DNA of 64,000 bases. Source: Cryptomeria japonica (Eukaryota > Streptophyta > Pinopsida > Cupressales > Cupressaceae). A program made the position numbers and the translations under genes. Numbering within the stretch: the first letter of the stretch is position 1; each line of letters begins with the position of its first letter. The notes beneath the pieces are model-generated. The model made no database searches. It had not been told where the DNA came from and saw only the letters and a list, made by a program, of their open reading frames with translations. Shown in pieces: positions 49,090 through 59,878 of this stretch. The stretch is taken from contig NC_081405.1 of the NCBI RefSeq assembly GCF_030272615.1, positions 23,575,772 to 23,639,771 on the forward strand. The letters are read 5' to 3'.

Positions 49090-49553
49090 GAGGCGAAAAT
49101 CTAGGGAGTATAGAAACACAATTTGTTTTATAACTTGATGAAACCCAAAAGATACTAGAACATGATTAAGATTTAATTTATGTTGAGGGAGTCACTTTGT
49201 CTACCACTTCAGATATTAATAATGAGGCCATCAAGTTCTTTTAGAATTTGCTATCCTTGGATTTGGAAGGGTGAAGGGCTTCAAATAATGAGGTCATTGA
49301 AGTAATACCGAACATCATTTCAAAGCAACAAAATTGAATGTTGAAGTTTCCGATCAAGATTCAAGAAGTAAAAAAGGCTTTAATTTCTATGAGGGGAGAC
49401 AAGGCATTGAGGCCAGATGGGTTTCCAACTAGCTTTTTTTAAACTTTTTGGGAAAGCATTAAAATAGACTTGTGGGAAGTAGTGGAAGGGTCGAGAGTAG
49501 AGTATTATATTCTCAAGGATTTAAATAGTTCACTTTGATAATCCCCCAAAAGT
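49090..49553 (+). pseudogene. LINE reverse transcriptase, 5' part
   Basis: Translation near 49370 reads KKALISMRGDKALRPDGFPTSFF, then TFWESIKIDLWEVVEG, the start of a plant LINE RT (usual form K-A-P-G-P-D-G). The preceding part (EGVTLSTTSDINNEAIKFF) fits the endonuclease-RT linker. It is broken by stops and then interrupted by the solo LTR at 49554. The RT resumes at 51109. Confidence 0.75.
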
Positions 49554-51108
49554 TGAAGTTCATACTTGTGATAATTTTGGGTCGATATCTTAATGCAATA
49601 CAGTCTACAGAGTTATTGTCATTTGAAGTTGTGTGCAGTAAAAGCGGGTCGATGAAACTTAAAATGTGAAAAATGTTGTTCAAAGGGCTTGTCCACACAC
49701 CCACGGGACTTCTTGGTGCAAGTTATGGAGTCATGAAGAATGACTTAACTTCCCAAGGTAGGTTCCATGGTTCTCTATCTCACAAGGTCCCTCAAGCCAA
49801 TGCCTTTGCTCTCAGATCACTGAGCAAAGTGACTTAGGGATGATGAATGCAAGAATGAGGGATGCTTTAGATTGATTTTAACATGAAATGCATCCTATTT
49901 ATGCATGATTCTATGAATGAGTTAAACTAGATTATAAGATGACAAGGTTAGTAGAAATACTATCCTAACATGATATACTAGTTAATGATTTAAGCTAATG
50001 ATAATAGAAATACTCTAAAATGCTTATTAGATTAATTCCTATTACAAAAAGAGGCTAGATGTATTGATAAAATTGAGCATAAGTGAGATACTAAAAGCTT
50101 GGATGATCTTTGAAATGGAGGAATGAGATCTCTATTTATAGGGAAAATGGGGCAATGGAAGGTCAAGATTGAAGGAGTTAATCAAGGGTTAGGATTGAAA
50201 GTTATCAATCCATGTTTACAATTTTCACCAATGAAATGGTGACAATTGTCAACATAAGATTGCTTGAGAGGAGATGTAAGAAGCATTAAATGCTTGAGAA
50301 GACCTCATGGTTACCTTAGAAGGTAAGGCTTAAGGTTAGGTTAGGGTTATCCAATGGATAAAGCTTTTACCCAAAGGATAAACTCTTGTGCAAAGGTTAA
50401 AGGGATAACCATGGTCAAAGCAATGAATGTTTGATGAGACCCCCGGGTTAGAAGAAGGTTAAGTTAGTCAAAAAGTCTCTAACCATGCCACTAAGTGTTA
50501 GTTAACCATTAATGGTTTGAAGACTTTGGTGACAAATTTGTAAGAGTCCTTCCAAATTTGGGGGTATTCAACAAGTTAGCTTGTTGAAGGCATAAAGGCT
50601 TTAATGCCTTTTGAAGACTTTACTCCAAATTTGAGAAGTGACCTCCTCAAATTTAGGGAAAGGGGATAATTGATGGGTTTAGGCTAATTGATTAGGATTA
50701 GATGGATTCTAGAAGAAATTAGGAAGAGGGTTAGGATGCAATGGGAGAAGTAGGAAAATGCAAGTGGATGAGGGATAATAGGATTAATTAAAATAAATTG
50801 TTTTATTTTAATTTGGTTGCAAATTGGGGATTAAATAAATTAGATTTATTTAATTGGGGTAAACCATTTAATTAAATGTAAATTTAATTAAAAAGTAGAG
50901 AGAAGGGATTTAATTAAATAAAATGATTTATTCAATTAAATGATGTAAAGGGTTTAAGTGAATTTAAATAAATAAATTGAATACTTTATTTAATTAAATA
51001 GAAGAATGTGGGTGATTTAATTAAATTAGATTTAACTAAATAGAGGAATGAGAATAAAATGAACATTAAATATTCATTTAGGAATATGGTCATTTTTATA
51101 TGTCTACA
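49554..51108 (-). mobile_element. Solo LTR (1,555 bp) inserted in the LINE
   Basis: Flanked by the identical 5-bp duplication AAAGT (49549-49553 and 51109-51113). On the minus strand it starts TGTAGAC and ends CTTCA, and has a CTATAAATAGAG promoter element at about 50131-50142. Minus-strand reading fits the TATA orientation. It has no partner LTR or internal genes. Its first third (50786-51040) holds a run of AT-rich palindromes like those in the element A LTR. Confidence 0.88.
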
Positions 51109-52162
51109 AAAGTCATAGCTAATATAATGAAGAAAGTGCTCAGTTGTAAGGGATTATCATCGTTCATGAAGTGATTCATTTGATTAGGAGAGCTAATACT
51201 GATAGAATAATGTTCAAGCTAGATATTTGCAAGTCCTATAATCAAGTGGATAGAGTTTTTCTCCTAAAGGTCCTTGAATGCTTTGGGTTTGATAATCAAT
51301 GGATTTCATGACTTAAAAGTTGCATTTGTTCCCTAGGTTTTTCATTTTAGTCAATTACATATGGAAAGATTTCTTCAGCTCTTCTCGAGGGTTAAGACAG
51401 GGAGACCCATTATCCTCATTCCTATTCATTACAATGATGGAAGCTCTTGGTTGGTATATTACTAAGATGAGAATGGATGGTAGGTGGAAAGGTGTTAAGA
51501 TTGTTGTTGCTATGGAGGCCATCACCCATCAACAATTTGTTGATGATACTTTGCTAATGGGTGAAACTAGCTTAAGGGAGGATAGATGCATGAAGAACAC
51601 TCTTGACTACTATTGTCAACATTCAAGTCAGAAAGTTAACTGGCATAAATAAAAATATATATTTTTAAATACCTGGCTTGAAAAATAAAGAGACATTGTT
51701 CATATTCTTGGCATTAAGGCTGCTAAATTACATGGTAAATTTTTGGGTCTCCCACAATTCAGGAGCGCTTGTCGTATTAACATTTAGAATAAATTGGTGG
51801 ATTGTTGTCTTAACAATATGGAAGATTTTAGAAAAGGTAATGGTTAACTTTTTTTGGGTGCATTCTCATATTAAAATCAATAATTTCAACAATTCCTATT
51901 TATTCAATGATGTGCCTAAAAATCCCTGCAAAAATTGTCAAGATTATTGAGCAAAAAGCAAAAAATGAGAAAGATTTTCTAGAATGGTAGTCAATATCAT
52001 GATAAGATTTCGTTGTTGGCCTAGGACAAAATATGTCAACCTAAGGAGGAAAAGGGTGCTAGTATAAGGAGATGGAATATTATGAATGAGGCAATGGGTG
52101 CTAAATTGGTCTAAGGTATTTACAATAATCCCAACCAAAAATGGGGAAAAATTATTAGACAT
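51109..52162 (+). pseudogene. LINE reverse transcriptase, 3' part
   Basis: Continues the RT: VIANIMKKVLS at about 51114, then an open stretch (51320-51652) with SRGLRQGDPLSSFLFI and HQQFVDDTLLMGE. FVDD stands where LINEs usually have FADD. Further on, out of frame, are WDKICQPKEEKGASIRRW and WGKIIRHC from the C-terminal region. The element ends where element C inserted at 52163. Confidence 0.85.
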
Positions 52163-53311
52163 TGTAGCATCGTAAAGTGTATTTGCATATAGTTTCGTCC
52201 TCACATAGACCTCACCTTGGTGCTTCATATTTTGATGCCTAATGCTTGTTTTGATTATGTTCACACCATCCATAGACCTGCATTTTCATCTCCTTCTCTG
52301 CTTTCTCTCCAAGACCGAATCATGATTGTCAAGACCAGAGCGCCCATTGCCCTAGTCCTCTCAATTAGGGCCCATTTTAGGTCATCATAATGGTCATCTC
52401 AGATGAGTGATAATTTGATCCCATGTTGACCTTCTTTATAAATTCATATAAAAGCAAGTCTACGCCTCTCATTTGAAACCTAAGTCATTTGATGATCTCA
52501 ATTACACTCTAGCAACAATTCAAGTAAGTAAGCAATCAGTCATTTATCAAGCATTGGAGAACAAGTGAAGTCAAGTTCAAGCATTCAATATGGCATCTAT
52601 TATCAACATTCTTTGAAGACATTCCATAAGACATCCTTAAACCCCTGCATGAAGATTAAACAAAACTTCATCAAGGTATACATTTCAATTACAAGCATTT
52701 TACTTCAAATCTAGCCTTTCCCTCAAAAGGAAAGCATCTTACAATAGTTTTCATTTTAATTACTATTTCAACTTCAATTTTAATTCCTAAATCGAGATTT
52801 GACCTAAGGCAAACCCTTATCTACAACATATTTCCCTCCCTTTCTGTGTGTAGAAAGCAGGCTTAGGAGATGTACTGAGGGGTTTTGACATATTTGACGA
52901 TGACAAATAGGTTCATCTTTTGAAGAAGAGAAATTCAAAGGACTAAGGTGAATCTATGCTACCTAGTCCCGAAAAATTAGGTCAAACTTTTGGGAACAAG
53001 TACTAAACATCTTCTTTTGCCTAGATCTTAATTAGTGGCTCTGTGGGATATCTATAGCATTCTATTTTTTATAATTTACTTTAATTATTCATTGTTTAAC
53101 CCTAATTTCATAATTACCTTCCAATTTCAATTAAAAAAGAGGGTAACAAACAAACAACCAGTGACTCTAAGAAGAATTTCAGCCCTTTCCTCATTTGGAT
53201 TGTGGCTAGATCTAATGTATTCACCCCTCTTTCACTATGTTGGCTAATGTGGCTTATTAGTGGTTTTATTATCATAATTGAAACCAAAATTCTAAATTAC
53301 ACCCCAATACA
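52163..53311 (+). repeat. Element C 5' LTR
   Basis: The start matches 57659 (TAGACCTCACCTTGGTGCTT shared). A TTTATAAATTCATATAAAAGC promoter-like region lies near 52436. The end at about 53311 is inferred from the terminal CA and the primer-like site, since the 3' partner is incomplete. Confidence 0.7.
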
Positions 53312-53640
53312 TTTTGGTAAGCCCAACTTCTTTTATGCTTGTTTTTGTTTTGATTTATATGCACTTTAACATTAAAATTTGCACTCATAAATATGATTTG
53401 CAATTGAATTACATAAATTTAGTGGCTAATTTCATAAGAACCCTAATTTATTATTTTAAAATTGACTTGTGGGTTGCATAATTTTTCAATTGTGTGTTTA
53501 GATCTGACTATTATGATATGCTATGTTCAAATTTAGATATATGCATTTAATATCCAATATCATAATTCACATTGTTCAATTTATTGGTTAATCAATCATT
53601 TTTACAAAGAATCGCATTTCTTAATCATAGTTTTTAATCT

Positions 53641-55380
53641 TTGCATCCAATTTTCTCTCCTTTGTGCATGAGTTTTGTTACCATTAATCCTACATACAAT
53701 ATTCCAATGAGAAGAAGTTGTAGACTTAAGGCTTCCCAAGGTTTAAACACTAAGGATATGGAGCCTCAGTTGGATGACATATTCTATGTGAATGTTGGTG
53801 CTTCCTCTTATCCAACAAATGACATCACTTATCCCCATTCTCCTCCTACTTCTCATGATGTGGATGAATCACTAACTAGGGTTACTATTGACCAAGTTGA
53901 GAAGATTGATATTGAATTTAAAAATCTTCAACAATGGATGGGTCAAAAATACCTGGATAGTGAGGCAATACCCTTGATTGAAGGATTAAAAAGAATGGTC
54001 CAAAATGATAAGATACATGTGGATTTTTTGCATGGCCTTTCTCATCTTGTTGATACTAATATTATGCCAATCAAAAGTTGTACATCAAAGTTCTTGGTTA
54101 TTCTCAACCCACTAGCCAATTTAACCATTCCATTCCTATGCCCACATCCTTGCCTAGTGTGCCTACATTTACATCTTCTATCATGACTACTTCCACACAA
54201 AATGTTAATCCTACACATGTTGGTCATGGGGGAAATCTTATTAATCAATATTATTGCACACCTCCTTCCATGAGTCTTCCACTTATTTCACAACCATCTC
54301 CCATACTAACATACCATAATGTTACCCCTCCTTATTATCAACCTCCACCTACTTATGTACAACATTGTTACTCTGCCATCACAATCCAATATGTCCAATT
54401 TCAATCCATCCACTGAAGCAACCATCAACAACCTAGTCCAAACGGCTACATCCTTGTAACACCAATTGCCTTCCATAACTCAATCCAAGATCAATGTTCC
54501 CACATTTGATGTAGCGAGCCCATTATTCGATGACATTGTTTGCGCAGTTCCCCCTAAGCATATGGAAGTCTCTTAGTTAGAGTTGTATAATGGAAAAGCT
54601 GACCCCTTGACTCATGTAAAGATAATTCAAACTTTGTGTAGTGATTTTTCTCATGACCAAAGACTTATGGCTAAATTGTTTACGAGAACCTTTAGAGATA
54701 AAGCCTTGCAAGGGTATTGTTCTTTGTCTCCTTATTCTAACTTTTTTTCAACAATTGGCTAATGCTTTCATTCAATAATTTCAAAATAGAATTGGCCCTA
54801 AGATTACTTTGATTGATTTTATTGGTAGATATAAACATTTGCACAGTTGTTAATCATGATGTTCAAAGAATTTTTATTGCTAATTTACAAAAAGATATTA
54901 GAGATAAGCTTCTATTTTCTGAGTTTACTTCTTTTACACAATTGTGTCCAGTGCTTCATAATTATTAGCTTCAAATGAGTTAATTTGAATCATCATCTTC
55001 AATGTCTCTAGGTGATAAGAATGAAATTTCTCAACAATAAATTACAAAGTTCAAACCCAACAAAGGTTTCATCAAGATAAATGACATCATCAACACTCAA
55101 GTGACAGCCATGACATTAGGTGTGGCCCTTTTATCCAATACTTTATAAAATAATTAACTACTCTTTCTAGGTCTTTGCATAGTATAATGTTGAGGTTAAT
55201 GAATACTAATGTGTTGCAACTTCTTCCCATCAAACCAATTGACAATTATAAACCATTACTACCTTACCATGATCCTAAAGCTTTTTGTCAATATCATCGC
55301 AAACCTGGCCATGATATTAAGAAGTGTTACAAGTTGATAAATAATATCCAACAATTCACTGATAACATACTATATCCATA
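53641..55380 (+). pseudogene. Decayed gag of element C
   Basis: Starts in the 181-aa frame at 53641 (RRSCRLKASQGL...). The gag core is at about 54575-54740 (LYNGKADPLTHVKIIQTLCS, LFTRTFRDKALQGYC), broken by stops. A zinc-knuckle-like CQYHRKPGHDIKKCYKL lies at about 55290-55340. The wording differs from element A, so this is a separate family. Confidence 0.75.
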
Positions 55381-55599
55381 GTTGGTGTGAATGACAAAGG
55401 GAATAAATCTATAGGTCCTCCTAATCAAAACCTCTAAATCTAAATACCAATCTGTTGCCTTCTCATTCTACCAATGTTGTTGAGTCTCAGTCTCTTGTTT
55501 TTTTATAATAAAAACCTTGGTCTAGAATTTAATAATATTGCAAATCTTGTGATAAAAATATACCTCCAAAAGACTTATGTATTACTTTTGTTCCTAGTG

Positions 55600-56570
55600 A
55601 GATTATTGTTGCACCTAATGGCCCATTATATATCACTGTGAAGATCAAATACAAACTCTCATGAGGGGTGCTCATTGATCCAATATGTATGGTGAATGTG
55701 ATTATTGAATAACATATTTATATTTCACAATTGTCTCAAGTAACATATGATAAATATGATGTTATGGTTAAGGTGTACGATGGTTTCTCTTGCCCTACTA
55801 TTAGTTATATTGCTCTTCCCATTGAGGTTGGTACTAAGTCCTTAGATGTCACCTTTGCTATTATTCCTAAATCATATTAGTTTTGTGTGAAGTTGGGACA
55901 TCATTGGCTCTCTTCCATGAAAACTATCCCTTCTATAGTTCATAAATGTTTAAAATTACCTCATAGTGGCACTATTATAACAATTAATCATAGCCTTTAC
56001 CAACCCATGACAAAGCATGGAAATTTCACTCTTGATTACTCATAATGGACTTGGTATTCTTCCCACTCCTTCTATTCCTCCTATATATGCCTCAGTCCCA
56101 CCTTCTTCATCTTACAAAGGAAAGCGCTTGGCATCTAGTCTCCCTCAACCTATAAGGGAAGAAAAGAAACATATGTCCATTGGTCCTAAACCTTCACAAG
56201 TCTTGACTAAAACTAAAAGGAATTGTTGTGCATGGGAACATTGACAAAGATGTCATGCCAAGGCTCACAAGCTTGCTTCCAAACCATTTCCTCCCCAAAG
56301 ACACCAAATGTTGACTTGGTCCCATTTGTCCAGCCTTCAGCTAACCCTAGGGAGGAAGTTCAACTCAAACCACCTAAATTAAAAAAGCTTAATAAAAATG
56401 ATGGGTCAACTTCTTTTCGTGTTAGAGATCCTAATTTTATTAATATAGATGATGATATGGATGATGATAAAGTTGTTCATGCCAACATTGTTGATTCTAA
56501 TAATTCTAATGACATGTATGAGCTTGTTGAAATTAATCATGAGTTATCTTCGCATTTTCAAAAGCATTGA
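55600..56570 (+). pseudogene. Protease-like region and acidic tail of element C
   Basis: From about 55660 the translation follows the retropepsin pattern seen in element A (GVLIDPICMVNV, then a later VKLGHHWLSSM in place of LGRPW), but the usual DGG/DSG is replaced and stops interrupt it. An acidic stretch follows at 56223-56570 (NIDDDMDDDKVVHANIVD). No RT or integrase is seen before the 3' LTR. Confidence 0.55.
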
Positions 56571-57658
56571 CCCTAGCTCTTAGTGACAAACAAAGTGACT
56601 CATCATTAGATCAATGTTCTTGTTTGGAACTTTCAATATCTCCATCTGCTTTATTCAAACTGGATCCTCTTGCATCTTGTCCACCATCCCTAACTGATGT
56701 TCAACAAGATTAGGAGGCAGATGATTTGCTTGACTAGCTCCATTCATGTTGTGGATTCTCTTTTGTGCATTTTCTTGTTCATAATATGCTTCCCCCATGA
56801 TGTGTTGCTTGATATGTTTTTATGTTATGTTAGGTTCTCTTTGGATGGCCCTTGTTATTCCATTGGTGCAAGGTAATAAAGAGGTTGAATCTGATGTGAC
56901 ATTCTTCTATTTGTATCTTGATTCTTCTATCTGTTGTATCTATGTGTCTTATGTTGTCTACTTGGGGATGATGCAAAGCGTTGAGATCTCTTTTTGGTCC
57001 ATCCAATGTTGACTCAAAAAGACACTTGTTTTTTTATCTCTTGTTCTCTTCTTCCATTGTGTTTGTAGTTCCACTACCTTTGGGGGATGAGGTCAATTCA
57101 ATACAAATATTCTTGATATGCATTATTTATTATAAGAGCATACTAGCCTCAGAGTTAGTGGATCCATTATATGCCTTTTTCTATATGTTTGGAGACCATT
57201 ATCCTTTGACTTGTCCTTTCTTGGAGGCATCTCATTGTGGTAATGTGCTTTTCTTTTGGATGCATGCTACCTTAAAGAAATTTCTCCCGATAAGGCATAC
57301 ACAATTTCTTTAACATGGGGGCATACACTCCGCTCAATGTTACAATGTATGCACATACCATGACATGTTTTTGATACTCAAGTTACTTTGCAAATTGAGC
57401 CTTTTGCTTTTTAATTTTGTATTTTTCTTTTTCATGACTCATAGTAAGAAAATCTTACTAGGCTAGTATAGTCATGCTCTCACTTTTAATTTCATGTCTT
57501 GTCCCTTTTATCTTGATATTAGAGTAGTAAGATCCTAAAGTCCTTGGGGGCTTGGTGTGTCATGTCTCTTGTATATCTTGGTGAATGTTTTTCAATTCCC
57601 CTTTGTAATTTACCATGAGTATGCTTAGTCTCATACTCTCACTAAAGTAGGGGCTCAA
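56571..57658 (+). other. Noncoding 3' region of element C
   Basis: Open frames at 56797-57012 and 56981-57313 are hydrophobic and unlike known proteins. The region ends in the purine tract at 57644-57658. Confidence 0.5.
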
Positions 57659-57777
57659 TGTAGCATCACAAATTATATCTGCATACAATTTCATCCTCAC
57701 CTAGACCTCACCTTGGTGCTTTGAATTTCAATGCCCGATGCTTGTTTTGATTCTGCATGCACCATCTAGAGACCTAT
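57659..57777 (+). repeat. Element C 3' LTR, 5' fragment
   Basis: 119 bp matching the start of the 5' LTR at 52163, cut by the insertion of element B. Confidence 0.85.
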
Positions 57778-58563
57778 TGTTTATGGTGAAAGTGGATAAA
57801 ACAATATTGAAAGACTAAATGACTTCAACCACAAAACCCTGGCCTAACAACAACAAAGATCCACCATAACATATGAAGATTACCTAAGACAATGCAAATC
57901 AAATGAAATCACAAAGATTATACCATCATATGTCCAATAGGGTTTGGATCTCCATTCTTCCTATCTCCATTGATCTTGCTTGATATATTTGCTCTCAGAT
58001 TTTATATGTGCACAAGAGCTCAACAAAGAAGGGAAATGTGGTTGCAAGTAGACTTGATCGCATATGAAAGTTTGAATGCTAGAGTAGTCAGGTAGTCATT
58101 AGGGAGTTAGGGGTTGATAATGAAGGAAGCATCTCCTTATATAAAAGACACTATAAGAAATCAAGGGATAACATTGAGAGGTGTAAAAGATAAATGGTCG
58201 GCTAAGATTAGAGAGTAGGTAGAGAAAATAAGAAAATGAGAGGGTAGGTAGTGTATGAATTAAGAGATGAATGACATGTGTCATGGGTAGAAAAGGCTAA
58301 TGAATTAATTAAATAAATAGAGATTTATTTAATTAATAGAAGAAGTGGGATCAATTACATAAATAAGAGTATTTATTTAATTTAGGAAAAGGATAATTTA
58401 AATAAATAAATGTATTTATTTAAATGAGAAATAAGGCTAGAAGAGGATAAATGAATTAATTAAATAAATAAAGATTTATTCAATTAATAGAAGAATTAGG
58501 CTAAAATAATTAAATAAATAAAGATATTTATTTAATTAGACTGGACAATTTTAGGTGTCTAGA
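57778..58563 (-). repeat. Element B 3' LTR
   Basis: 786 bp and close to the LTRs of element A, with the same AT palindromes. Its first bases read TCTAGACACC, so the usual TG start has changed to TC. Confidence 0.9.
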
Positions 58564-58577
58564 TTTTGCCCCTCTTT
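58564..58577 (-). promoter_or_regulatory. Polypurine tract of element B
   Basis: On the minus strand it reads AAAGAGGGGCAAAA, identical to element A. It shows that the LTR to its left is the 3' LTR. Confidence 0.85.
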
Positions 58578-59091
58578 GAGACAATGCAGTTTGTCACGTT
58601 GTTTCAAAGAAGATAAGATGAATTGATACAAAGTTACCCCAAAATGGGAATGATGTGCCCCCTCGAGAGATTGGATGAAAATGTCTAAAAAGATCACAAA
58701 CAATCTCTCGATAAGAAAGAAAGGCTAGAAAGGACTGACAAGATAGAGTGACAGAGTCATGAGATAAAGAAGACTAACTCGAGAGACTCGGGCTAGGGCT
58801 AGGGCTAGGGTAGTCTATAAGATAGACCACGAGGGGGAAACATCCTCATTGTCATCCACACATCCAAGAGATTAGAGTGCAAAGAGAGAATAGAGCAGCA
58901 ATCAATAGCGATGGCATTGGTTCACAGATTTGATTGCGTTCATCGATTTCAAAGGCCAACAGATGCAAGAGAGTCGGTAAGTATCGTAAAACCTCCTTGT
59001 ACTTTGTCACATTAAATGTTGTCATTAATGCATGTCAATTAGGTAATAAATGCGCGTTTAGGTATGTCGAACAAGGTCAAAAAATGCTAAG

Positions 59092-59340
59092 GCACGTCTA
59101 TGCTGGTGCCAGACGCGTCTGGGTAAGCTAGGCGTGTCTGTGTTTGTGCCAGGTGCGTCTATGAATGAAATGGCATTTGTGTCAGATGCGAGCGCGTCTG
59201 TGTTATGCAGGCGCGTTTATGCTATATGGGTGCATCTGTGCAGAGCAGAGGTGAGTCTATGTATGTCAGGCGCGTCTATGCAAAGCAGACGTGTATGTGC
59301 AGTATGTAAGCACGTTTATGTCATAAAGGTGTGTTTGTAT
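59092..59340 (+). repeat. CGCGTCTATG minisatellite in element B
   Basis: About thirteen degenerate units of 19-22 bp with the core GCGCGTCTRTG followed by a filler often ending in CAG. In element A the matching region (38210-38300, reverse complement) has only about three units. The same core also occurs near the 5' leader of element A (30529-30695), in the opposite relative orientation. Confidence 0.82.
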
Positions 59341-59351
59341 CTTCAAGATCG

Positions 59352-59830
59352 AATCGACAGTTTTGTGATGAACATATGTTGTCGATTGGATAAGCTGCTG
59401 AGAGGATACACTCAAGCAGGTCCTCTAGGGAAGACTAGGATAGTAGATAGGGCTAGGATTGACAATTCTGTGATAGAACATACGTTGCCAATCAGGAAAC
59501 TACTCAAGAGGATACACTCAAGCAGAGGCCCTAGGATAGGATAGGTCAAGGCACTTTGTGATGAATAGGGAATGTCAAAACATAGTACTTTGTGATGAAC
59601 AGGGAGTACTAAAAAGAGCAGCACTTTGTGATGAACAGGGAGTGCAAAAACATGTAGTGCTTTGTGATGAACACGGAGTACTACTAGGATAAACAACAAC
59701 ACTTTGTGATGAAAAGGGAGTGTCACTGGGATAAAAAGAAACACTTTGTGATGAATAGGGAGTGTCACTAGGATAGAATACCATAAGCACTTAGGATAAA
59801 AAGCAGCATTTTGTGATGAACAGGGAATGC
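59352..59830. repeat. Hairpin array with constant loop, element B
   Basis: Two long hairpins (59352-59387, 59457-59493), then seven short ones at 59550-59576, 59584-59610, 59621-59645, 59656-59682, 59699-59723, 59741-59765 and 59806-59830. All short units have a 15-nt loop near TTGTGATGAACAGGG. Stems: GGCACT/AATGTC (one mismatch, one wobble), AGTACT/AGTACT, GCACT/AGTGC, AGTGCT/AGTACT (one wobble), ACACT/AGTGT twice, and GCATT/AATGC. It lies immediately upstream of the PMD gene start at 59879. Confidence 0.9.
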
Positions 59831-59878
59831 CACTTTGACTGACACAGTTGATTTGCTTGACTGCAGAAGTACCTACCT

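Larger units (their letters stand above)
52163..57777 (+). mobile_element. Gypsy-like element C, gag-protease only
   Basis: The 5' LTR (52163 to about 53311, about 1.15 kb) starts TGTAGCATC. The 3' LTR begins at 57659 with the same start, preceded by the purine tract AAAGTAGGGGCTCAA, and is cut at 57777 by element B. A primer-like TGGTAAGCCCAACTTC follows the 5' LTR. The interior encodes gag and a protease-like region, but no RT, RNase H or integrase can be found. It is inserted in the LINE (left flank GACAT). Its right part, beyond element B, lies outside the window. Confidence 0.82.
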
